From JBOGHU01 sp050742255 (GTDB lineage Bacteria; Actinomycetota; Acidimicrobiia; Acidimicrobiales; CADCSY01), in contig JBOGHU010000064.1 of NCBI GenBank assembly GCA_050742255.1, positions 1-10,412 of the forward strand: 10,412 nucleotides of DNA, in the 5' to 3' direction. This document shows positions 1 to 8,250 of this stretch, in pieces. The notes under the pieces were generated by a model. The model was not told the DNA's origin. It ran no database searches and saw only the letters and a list, made by a program, of their open reading frames with translations. Within the stretch, counting starts at the first letter, position 1, and each line of letters opens with the position of its first letter. A program made the translations under genes and the position numbers.

Positions 1-9
1 GCCCCGCCG

Positions 10-654
10 TCAGGCGTGGTCGGGGGCTCGGGACAGGGCGTCGTCGATGGCTCGGCGGAGGTGGCGGGCGGCGGCGCCGGGGTCGGAGGCCTCGGTCAGC
101 CAGCGCACCACCACGAAGCGCCGGGCCCCGGCCCCGGCCATGGCCGGGACCGTGTCGGGGCTCGCCCCCCCGGTGACGAACACCGGCCGGCCCGCGTGAC
201 TGGTGGCGTAGGTGAGGTAGCCCAGCCCGGTGCCGGAGCGACCCGGCTTGGTGGGGGTGGGCACCACCGGTCCGGCGGAGAGGTAGTCGACGGGCTCGCC
301 GGCGGCGGTGTCCAGCTCACTGGGGCGGTGGGTGGAGAGGCCGACCAGGGCGGAGGGCCCGAGGATGCGCCGGGCCAGGGCTGGTGGGGCGTCGTCCTGG
401 CCCACGTGGACACCGTCGGCCTCGGCCTCCAGCGCCAGGTCGGGCCGGTCGTTGAGGATGAAGGGGATGCCGTGGTCCCGGCACACCCGGCCGGCCAGCC
501 GGGCCCGGGCCAGCAGGGGCCGGGCGTCCAGCGCCTTGTCCCGTAGCTGCACCATGTCGACGCCACCGCCGATGCAGGCGGCCAGGAACCGCGCCAGGTC
601 CGGCCGGTCAGGCGTGCACAGGTACAGCCGCCGGTCCCCGAGCGCAGCTCCCAC
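10..654 (-). CDS. thiE: Thiamine-phosphate synthase (ThiE)
   Basis: This 214-residue protein has the usual length for ThiE, the cytosolic TIM-barrel enzyme that joins HMP-pyrophosphate and thiazole phosphate to give thiamine phosphate. Family motifs appear in order: VQLRDK near residue 35, NDRPDLAL followed by ADGVHVGQDD near 68-88, a GLSTH block near 105, AGPVVPTPTKPG near 127-138 (the family's GP-[IV]-[FV]-PT-x-TK phosphate loop), and a glycine-rich TGGASPDTV near 161. The start is GTG at 652-654; no clear Shine-Dalgarno precedes it, and the gene begins 18 bases after thiS, so translation may be coupled. The usual AIGG near the C-terminus reads VTGG, a mild departure. It is the last gene visible in the minus-strand cluster, and further thi genes may lie to the left. 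Family assignment is firm; activity is inferred. Confidence 0.93.
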   Translation of the reverse strand: MGAALGDRRLYLCTPDRPDLARFLAACIGGGVDMVQLRDKALDARPLLARARLAGRVCRDHGIPFILNDRPDLALEAEADGVHVGQDDAPPALARRILGPSALVGLSTHRPSELDTAAGEPVDYLSAGPVVPTPTKPGRSGTGLGYLTYATSHAGRPVFVTGGASPDTVPAMAGAGARRFVVVRWLTEASDPGAAARHLRRAIDDALSRAPDHA

Positions 655-672
655 CGGCGAAGTGGGCCAGCG

Positions 673-879
673 TCAGCCGCCGGCGACGGCCTGCACCAGC
701 TCCAGGCGGTCTCCGTCGGCCAGGTCAGTGGCGCCCAGGCGCTTCCGCTCCACCGGCTCTCCGTTGCGCTCCACGACCACCCACCGCCCCCCCAGGCCCA
801 GGCGGTCCAGCAGGTCGGTGACGGTGGCGCCCTCGGACAGCTCCACCGGCGCACCGTTGGCAACGACCACTATGGCCAC
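673..879 (-). CDS. thiS: Sulfur carrier protein ThiS
   Basis: This 68-residue ubiquitin-fold protein has the ThiS pattern: a short beta hairpin with VANGAPVEL, then EGATVTDLL, then a VVVERNGEPV strand, and a C-terminal Gly-Gly (VAGG). In the family that Gly-Gly is adenylated and turned into the thiocarboxylate that donates sulfur to ThiG for the thiazole ring of thiamine. The start is GTG at 877-879. It lies 3 bases after the stop of the HhH-GPD gene and has a good Shine-Dalgarno inside that gene's last codons, which supports both the start and co-transcription. ThiG and ThiF-like partners are not in the window. A MoaD-like reading is less likely because thiE is the next gene downstream. Confidence 0.92.
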   Translation of the reverse strand: MAIVVVANGAPVELSEGATVTDLLDRLGLGGRWVVVERNGEPVERKRLGATDLADGDRLELVQAVAGG

Positions 880-882
880 CCT

Positions 883-1467
883 TCAGCTCCCCTTGCCCAG
901 GCCCGCCGCCTTCTTGGCCCTCTTGAACGCCCGTACCCGCTCCAGGGCCTCGGGCGAGGTGACGTCGGCCACCGAGCGGTGCCGTTCGTCGGAGAACGGC
1001 GCCGCCGCCTCCTCCCAGCCCTGCGGGCGCACGCCCCGCCGCTTGCCCAGCACGGCGACGAAGATGCGGGCCTTCTCGTCCCCGTAGCCGGGCAGGGCCC
1101 GGACCCGCCCCAGCAGCTCGGCGCCCGTGGCCACCCCCTCCCAGACCGCCTCCCCCCGGCCGCCGTGGGCCTCCACCAGGTGGCGGCACAGCTCGTGGGT
1201 GCGGCGGGCCATCGAGCCCGGGTAGCGGTGGAGGGCGGGCCGCTCCCTGAACACCGCCTCCAGGTCGTCCGGGTCCATGACCGCGATCTGGCCGGCGTCG
1301 AGGCGACCGCCCAGGCGCCGGGCCAGCTTGGCCGGGGCTCCGAACGCCCACTCCATGGGGACCTGCTGGTCCAGGAGCATCCCGATGAGCAGGGCCAGGG
1401 GATCCTGGGCCAGCAGGTCATCGGCGTCGGGGTCCCCGGTGATGAAGAAGGAGCCGGTGGTGGCCAT
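883..1467 (-). CDS. HhH-GPD family protein with non-canonical active site
   Basis: This 194-residue protein resembles the short actinobacterial HhH-GPD proteins distantly related to base-excision DNA glycosylases. It opens with a conserved-looking block (ITGDPDADDLLAQDP, then LLIGMLLDQQVPMEWAFGAP at 26-45). A helix-hairpin-helix signature, LPGYGDEKA, sits at 125-133 and would bind the DNA backbone. Aligned by eye to endonuclease III (LPGVGRKTA...VDTH), the position of the catalytic lysine is E131, with K132 next to it. The catalytic aspartate position falls at Q149 in a VRPQGW context, so the classical glycosylase chemistry is not obvious. The C-terminus is basic (FKRAKKAAGLGKGS). The start is ATG at 1465-1467. 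The gene lies 25 bases after aceE and 3 bases before thiS, probably in one operon. The fold assignment is fairly sure; substrate and activity are unknown. Confidence 0.85.
   Translation of the reverse strand: MATTGSFFITGDPDADDLLAQDPLALLIGMLLDQQVPMEWAFGAPAKLARRLGGRLDAGQIAVMDPDDLEAVFRERPALHRYPGSMARRTHELCRHLVEAHGGRGEAVWEGVATGAELLGRVRALPGYGDEKARIFVAVLGKRRGVRPQGWEEAAAPFSDERHRSVADVTSPEALERVRAFKRAKKAAGLGKGS
887..892 (-). promoter_or_regulatory. Shine-Dalgarno of thiS
   Basis: On the minus strand the sequence reads GGGGAG, 7 bases before the thiS GTG start. It lies within the last codons of the upstream HhH-GPD gene, which fixes the non-ATG start of thiS and indicates translation from a shared message. 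Confidence 0.6.
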
Positions 1468-1492
1468 GGGTCGACGCTAGCGCCAGCGACCG

Positions 1493-4207
<2,715 letters not shown>

Positions 4208-4281
4208 GTCCCCATTCTCTCGCCTCCCGGCCCTTATCGCGCCCCAGGCCGGCCGCGGACCCAGCATGGACGGGACGAGCG

Positions 4282-4297
4282 CGCCAAAGTCTTGGCG
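4282..4297. repeat. 16-nt inverted repeat at the rnh-SLOG start
   Basis: CGCCAA and TTGGCG are perfect 6-base inverted arms around an AGTC spacer. They lie in the 89-base divergent intergenic region between aceE and the RNase H-SLOG gene. The repeat covers a CAAAGT hexamer (4285-4290) that could serve as the -10 of a leaderless transcript starting at the GTG, and its last base is the first base of that GTG. It could be an operator or an mRNA 5' hairpin. The symmetry is directly visible; its role is inference. Confidence 0.4.
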
Positions 4298-5346
4298 TGG
4301 GCGCAGAGGACAGCACCGCCGAGCTGACCGTCGTGTACACCGACGGCGCGTGCATGGGGAACCCCGGCCCGGGGGGCTGGGCGTGGGCGGTGGAAGGGGG
4401 CCGGTACGCCAGCGGCGCCGCCGCCCACAGCACCAACCAGCGGATGGAGATCACCGCCGCCGCCGAGGCGGTTCGGTCCAACGCCGGCCGCCTCGAGGTG
4501 CGCAGCGACTCGACCTACGTCGTCAACTGCTTCCGGGACCGGTGGTGGGAGGGGTGGGTGGCCCGGGGGTGGCGGAACTCCAGGAAGGAGCCCGTGGCCA
4601 ACCGGGACCTGTGGGAGCCCCTGGTGGCCGCGGTGCAGGCGCGAGGCGACGTGGCCTTCCGGTGGGTGAAGGGCCACCGCGGAGACGCCATGAACGACCT
4701 GGTGGACCGGTTGGCGGTGGAGGCGGCCATGGCCGGCCGCGGCCGCAGCGGGGAGGGCTGGCCCGACCGGCTGGGGCCAGCGGACGTGCCGGCCGGCCGG
4801 GCGGTGGAGCGCCGGTCCGGGCGGGCGGCGGCGACGTCGTCGGTGCCCGAGGGGCACCTGCTGGCCGTGGCCGGCCACCGTCCTCCCGAGCTGGGCGGCT
4901 GGGACCCCAACCCTGTGGCCGACCGGGTCCGGGCCAAGCTGGCCGAGGTCCTCTCCGCCAAGGCTGAGATGCACCCCGACCTGGTGGTCCTCACCGGCCT
5001 GGGCCTGGGTGCCGAGCAGCTCGGGGCCGAGGCCGCCACCGTCGCCGGGGTTCCCTACGTCGCCGTCCTGGCCTTCCCCGGCCCTGACGCCCCCTGGCCC
5101 GAGGCCAGCCGCCGCCGCTACCGGGGCCTGGTCGACGGCGCCGCCGGGCAGGTGCTCCTCCAGGGCCGGGCCCCGGCCACGCGACAGCAGGCCGGCGCCG
5201 CCATCTCCCGAAGGGACGCCTGGCTGGCCCGCCACGCGGCCGAGGCGGTGGTGGTGTGGGACCGTCGGGAGGCCACGGTCGGACGGCTGGTCCGCACCCT
5301 CCAGGGCCAACTGGGGGAGGCGGAGGTGTGGCTGATCGAGCCGTGA
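4297..5346 (+). CDS. RNase HI fused to a C-terminal SLOG (YpsA/DUF1273-like) domain
   Basis: This 349-residue protein has two domains. Residues 10-143 form a complete type 1 RNase HI, which cuts the RNA strand of RNA:DNA hybrids: TDGACMGNPGPGGW with D16, NQRMEITAAAEAV with E51, VRSDSTYVVN with D71, and WVKGHRGD...NDLVDRLA with H127 and D137 (equivalents of E. coli D10, E48, D70, H124 and D134). A tail of about 40 residues rich in Gly, Arg and Ala links to residues 187-349. That part resembles SLOG Rossmann proteins of the YpsA/DUF1273 type: AGHRPPELGGW at 192-202, VLTGLGLGAEQLGAEA at 231-246, a PYVAVLAFPGPDAPWPEASR block, SRRDAWLARHA and VVVWD ending at 322. SLOG domains are thought to bind nucleotides or related ligands. 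The chosen start is GTG at 4297; an open frame extends upstream to 4162 but overlaps aceE and is not RNase H-like. No clear Shine-Dalgarno is seen, so the gene may be leaderless. It is divergent from aceE and converges on the next gene with a 22-base gap. Confidence 0.9.
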   Translation: MGAEDSTAELTVVYTDGACMGNPGPGGWAWAVEGGRYASGAAAHSTNQRMEITAAAEAVRSNAGRLEVRSDSTYVVNCFRDRWWEGWVARGWRNSRKEPVANRDLWEPLVAAVQARGDVAFRWVKGHRGDAMNDLVDRLAVEAAMAGRGRSGEGWPDRLGPADVPAGRAVERRSGRAAATSSVPEGHLLAVAGHRPPELGGWDPNPVADRVRAKLAEVLSAKAEMHPDLVVLTGLGLGAEQLGAEAATVAGVPYVAVLAFPGPDAPWPEASRRRYRGLVDGAAGQVLLQGRAPATRQQAGAAISRRDAWLARHAAEAVVVWDRREATVGRLVRTLQGQLGEAEVWLIEP

Positions 5347-5368
5347 CCCCGAACCTGTACCGCCAGGG

Positions 5369-6343
5369 TCAGCCACCGGCGCAGGGACCGGCCACGCAGA
5401 ACGGCACCACCCGGAAGCGGCCGGTGCGGGTCCGGCCCAGATCGGTGACGAGGATGGTGTGGCGCCCGGCGGTGTCGAGCACGCAGCCGCTCAGGTCGGG
5501 GCAGGCGTCGGTCCCGTCGGGGCGCAGGACGTTGATGCCAGGGCGGAAGTCGGTGGCCCCTCTCGCCACGCCCAACCGGACCTGGTCCCCGGCCGACGCG
5601 GTGAAGACCACGCAGGCGATGGCACCAGGCGTCTCTACCGCCCCCTCGGCCGCCTGGCCGTAGTCGGTCACGCTGCACCCCACCGGGTCGTTCAGCCGCT
5701 GAAGGGCCAGGGCGTACTCGCCGGTGAGGCTTATAGCGGTGACGTCACCCACCAGCACCTCGTGGCGCCCGGTGGTGTCGAGCACGCAGTTGTTGAGGTC
5801 GGGGCAGGCGTTGCTGCCGTCCGGGCGCACGACTTCGACGCCCGGCACGAGGTTCCCCTCCACGTTGACGGGTCGAGCCAGGATGCGGTCGCCCGCGGCT
5901 CCGTCGAACCGGTGCCCGCGCACGTCGCCGGGTCTGCTGATGACGCAGCGGACCGTCTGGCCGTAGCCGACCGTCGCCCTGCAGGGCGCCGTCTCGCCAC
6001 CGCCCGGCGCGCTGGCCGGTGGCACCGCAGCCGTGGTCGCCGTCGTCGAGGTCGGTGAAGGGACGCCGTCGTCGGCCCCCACCGTCGTCGAGGTCGGTGA
6101 AGCGACGCCGTCGTCGGCCCCCACCGTCGTCGAGGTCGGTGAAGGGGCCCCGTCGTTCGGATCGGCCCCCACGGCCGTTGGGGTGGGGGTCGGCGCCCGG
6201 GCCACCCCCTCGATCCGGGAGCGGGCCAGGACGACGGCCGTGCCGGTGGTCACCACGGTGGCGACCAGGACGGCCGTGGCCAGCACCCACAGCCGGCTCA
6301 CCCCGTCGCCGCCGGGGCCGGCTCCCAGCTTGCCACCACCCAT
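5369..6343 (-). CDS. Membrane-anchored exported protein with duplicated PPC-like beta domains
   Basis: I do not recognise a named gene for this 324-residue protein. A short Gly-rich N-terminus precedes a hydrophobic segment at about 18-40 (a run of Leu, Val, Ala and Thr, then Arg), which looks like a signal anchor with the rest outside. Residues 48-116 are a Pro/Thr/Ser/Gly/Asp linker built from repeats of VGADDGVPSPTSTT. Two related beta domains follow, at about 121-222 and 223-324. Both have a Cys-x(5)-YGQ-like opening, an AGD motif, a strand ending in RPDG, a CPDL-x-x-CVLD-T/A-GRH pair of cysteines and an LVxD strand. The first ends with the QRLNDPVGC motif common in PPC-like extracytoplasmic repeats. 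The four CPDL...CVLD cysteines probably form disulfides. The start is ATG at 6341-6343, 7 bases after a TACGGT hexamer, so probably leaderless; TTG at 6359-6361 would add six residues. The gene converges with RNase H-SLOG and is divergent from hyuA. A surface binding role is a guess. Confidence 0.8.
   Translation of the reverse strand: MGGGKLGAGPGGDGVSRLWVLATAVLVATVVTTGTAVVLARSRIEGVARAPTPTPTAVGADPNDGAPSPTSTTVGADDGVASPTSTTVGADDGVPSPTSTTATTAAVPPASAPGGGETAPCRATVGYGQTVRCVISRPGDVRGHRFDGAAGDRILARPVNVEGNLVPGVEVVRPDGSNACPDLNNCVLDTTGRHEVLVGDVTAISLTGEYALALQRLNDPVGCSVTDYGQAAEGAVETPGAIACVVFTASAGDQVRLGVARGATDFRPGINVLRPDGTDACPDLSGCVLDTAGRHTILVTDLGRTRTGRFRVVPFCVAGPCAGG
6042..6173 (-). repeat. 42-bp tandem repeat encoding the Pro/Thr linker
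   Basis: Two near-identical 42-base units lie at 6042-6083 and 6084-6125. A third, diverged unit of 48 bases (6126-6173) carries an in-frame 6-base expansion. Each unit encodes a version of VGADDGVPSPTSTT in the exported protein. Because units are multiples of 3, changes in copy number would alter linker length without breaking the frame. Confidence 0.9.
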
Positions 6344-6350
6344 CGGGAGG

Positions 6351-6356
6351 ACCGTA
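6351..6356 (-). promoter_or_regulatory. Candidate -10 element of the exported-protein gene
   Basis: On the minus strand TACGGT fits the actinobacterial TANNNT -10 pattern and is followed by exactly 7 bases and then the ATG at 6343. That would put the transcript start at or beside the start codon. No Shine-Dalgarno is seen (the preceding bases are CCTCCCG), which agrees with a leaderless message. No good -35 is visible. Confidence 0.45.
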
Positions 6357-6380
6357 CACAAGCTGTCGGACCGGCGATCT

Positions 6381-6395
6381 CGTCCCGGGGGGACG
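6381..6395. repeat. Inverted repeat midway between divergent promoters
   Basis: CGTCCC and GGGACG form perfect 6-base arms around GGG. The centre (6388) is within about 2 bases of the midpoint between the two divergent TACGGT hexamers, so the repeat lies between the two expected -35 regions. It may be a shared operator. Short GC-rich inverted repeats are frequent in such DNA, so confidence is limited. Confidence 0.3.
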
Positions 6396-6422
6396 GCCCG
6401 ACCTCTCTCACCCTCACCAGGG

Positions 6423-6428
6423 TACGGT
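6423..6428 (+). promoter_or_regulatory. Candidate -10 element of hyuAB
   Basis: TACGGT is followed by exactly 7 bases and then the hyuA GTG at 6436. Hexamer and spacing are the same as on the opposite strand for the divergent gene. There is no Shine-Dalgarno before the GTG, so a leaderless transcript is likely. No convincing -35 is seen. Confidence 0.45.
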
Positions 6429-6435
6429 CCAGCTC

Positions 6436-8250
6436 GTGCGGGCCGGCGTCGACACGGGGGGCACCTTCACCGACGTGGTGGCCGGCAGTGGGTCGGTGGT
6501 CAAGGTGCCGTCCACCCCCGACGACCCCGGGCAGGCGGTCCGGGCCGGGCTGGGCCAGCTCCAGCTCGGAGCCGCCCGCCCCGAGCTGGTGGCCCACGGG
6601 ACCACGGTGGCCACCAACACCCTGCTCGAGCGGCGGGGGGCGGCGGTGGCCCTTGTGACCACGGTCGGGCTCGCCGACGTGATCGAGATCGCCCGCCAGG
6701 ACCGCCCCTCCCTGTACGACCTGGCCGCCGACCGCCCTGAGCCCCTGGTGCCCCGGGCGTGGCGCTACGAGGTCGGGGGACGGTTGGGCGCCGACGGCAC
6801 CGAGTTGGCACCCCTCGACCCGGCCACCGTGCCCGAGCTCGACCCTGCCGTCGCCGCCGTGGCCGTCTGCCTCCTCCACGCCGACCTCGACCCGGCCCAC
6901 GAGCGGGCGGCGGCGGAGGTCCTGGCCCGGCGGGGCCTGGACGTCACCTGCTCGCACCAGGTCTCTCCCGAGTTCCGCGAGTACGAGCGCACCGTCACCA
7001 CGGTGGTGAGCGCCTACCTCGCCCCGAGCTGTCGGGCCTACCTGGGCGCCCTGGACGACCTCGCCGATCAGGTTCTGGTGATGACCTCGGCCGGTGGCCT
7101 GATCAGCGCCGCCGAGGCGGCCGAGGTGCCCGCCGCCCTGCTGCTGTCCGGACCGGCGGGCGGGGTCCGGGCGGGGGCCGCGGTGGCGGCCGCGTGCGGG
7201 TGGCCCGACGCCACCACCTTCGACATGGGGGGCACCAGCACCGACGTGTGCCTGGTGCGTGGCGGCGTTCCCGAACCCGCCCCGGGGAGGGAGGCGGCCG
7301 GCTACCCGGTGCGCCTGCCCTCCCTCGACATCCACACCATCGGCGCCGGCGGCGGGTCCATCGCCCGGATCGACCCCGGCGGGGCCCTGGTGGTCGGCCC
7401 GCGGTCGGCGGGGGCGGTGCCCGGTCCGGCCTGCTACGGGCGTGGCGGCACCCGTCCCACCGTGACCGACGCCGACCTCCTCCTGGGCCGGATCCCGGCC
7501 GGGGCCGCCTTCCCCGGGCTGGGCCGCCTCGACCGGGGGGCAGCCCGGGCCGCACTCGACGCCGCCGGGGTCGATCCCACCGGGGTGGTGGCGGTGGTGG
7601 ACGCCGGGATGGAGCAGGCGCTCCGGCGGGTGTCGGTGGAGCAGGGGGTGGACCCCCGGGGCCTGGCCCTGGTGGCCTTCGGCGGGGCCGGGCCCCTCCA
7701 CGCCTGTGCCCTGGCCGACGCTCTCGGCATGCCGGCGGTGATCGTCCCGCCCCGGGCGGGGGTGCTCTCGGCCGTGGGCCTGCTGTGCTCGCCCCTCCAG
7801 GCGGACCTGGTCCGCTCCTGGCCCACCCCGACCCGGCACGGTGGCCTCGGGACCGCCCTGGCCGAGCTGGCCCGCCAGGCGGTCTCCGCCCTTTGTGTGC
7901 GCTCGACCGGAGAGGTTCCGGTCCCGGCTACAAAAACCGCGGTCGACTGCCGCTACGTGGGCCAGAGCCACGAGCTCACCGTCGCCGAGGTGGCCGACTT
8001 TCCCGCCGAGCACCGCCGCCGCAACGGCTACGCCCGGCCGGGTGCCCCCGTGGAGGTGGTGGCGCTGCGGGCCCGGGCCACCCTGCCGGCCCCCCTCCGG
8101 GTCACCGAGCTGCCCGACCCGCCCCAGCGCCGGGCGGTGGTGGGCCCGGCGGTGGTGGCCGAGCCCGACTGCACCATCTGGGTGGCCGAGGGGTGGCGGG
8201 CCGTCCCCGGCCCCGTGGGTGCCCTGGTGCTGACGAGGGGCGGGGGATGA
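6436..8250 (+). CDS. hyuA: Hydantoinase A / oxoprolinase family ATPase subunit
   Basis: This 604-residue protein is the ATP-dependent subunit of a hydantoinase/oxoprolinase-type enzyme, a family that includes N-methylhydantoinase, 5-oxoprolinase and acetone or acetophenone carboxylases. It has the ASKHA-fold signatures in order: GVDTGGTFTDVV at 4-15 (phosphate loop 1), HGTTVATNTLLERRG at about 54-68, EYERTVTTVVSAYL, LSGPAGGVRAGA, FDMGGTSTDV from 262 (phosphate loop 2), IGAGGGSIA from 302, and PGPACYGRGGTRPTVTDADLLLGR. A C-terminal YVGQSHELTV near 507 and a final GPAVVAEPDCTIWV segment show that the end is complete. It is shorter than the usual 650-700 residues, through compact loops rather than truncation. 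GTG at 6436 is chosen because the first motif begins three residues later; the open frame reaches up to 6019 but crosses the divergent gene. It is coupled to hyuB by an ATGA overlap. The substrate is unknown. Confidence 0.92.
   Translation: MRAGVDTGGTFTDVVAGSGSVVKVPSTPDDPGQAVRAGLGQLQLGAARPELVAHGTTVATNTLLERRGAAVALVTTVGLADVIEIARQDRPSLYDLAADRPEPLVPRAWRYEVGGRLGADGTELAPLDPATVPELDPAVAAVAVCLLHADLDPAHERAAAEVLARRGLDVTCSHQVSPEFREYERTVTTVVSAYLAPSCRAYLGALDDLADQVLVMTSAGGLISAAEAAEVPAALLLSGPAGGVRAGAAVAAACGWPDATTFDMGGTSTDVCLVRGGVPEPAPGREAAGYPVRLPSLDIHTIGAGGGSIARIDPGGALVVGPRSAGAVPGPACYGRGGTRPTVTDADLLLGRIPAGAAFPGLGRLDRGAARAALDAAGVDPTGVVAVVDAGMEQALRRVSVEQGVDPRGLALVAFGGAGPLHACALADALGMPAVIVPPRAGVLSAVGLLCSPLQADLVRSWPTPTRHGGLGTALAELARQAVSALCVRSTGEVPVPATKTAVDCRYVGQSHELTVAEVADFPAEHRRRNGYARPGAPVEVVALRARATLPAPLRVTELPDPPQRRAVVGPAVVAEPDCTIWVAEGWRAVPGPVGALVLTRGGG

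Noticed and set aside
1470..1492. Hairpin-like GGTCG...CGACC between aceE and the HhH-GPD gene as a terminator
   Set aside because: The stem is short with bulges, there is no T-tract on either strand, and the 25-base gap suits an operon junction better.
4208..4267. 20-residue N-terminal extension of AceE from ATG 4265-4267
   Set aside because: The added residues are Arg/Gly/Pro-rich and unlike AceE N-termini, while the ATG at 4207 gives a length and N-terminus that match the family.
5347..5368. Bidirectional terminator between the convergent RNase H-SLOG and exported-protein genes
   Set aside because: Only a 4-base CCTG/CAGG pairing is seen and there are no T runs, so it cannot be supported.
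6298..8013. 571-codon minus-strand frame opposite hyuA
   Set aside because: It is a shadow of hyuA, with repetitive Gly/His/Pro composition and no recognisable domain.
6759..8246. Long upstream extension of the hyuB frame through hyuA
   Set aside because: The translation is Arg/Gly/Pro-rich noise out of frame with the clear HyuA motifs. HyuB homology begins only after the ATG at 8247.
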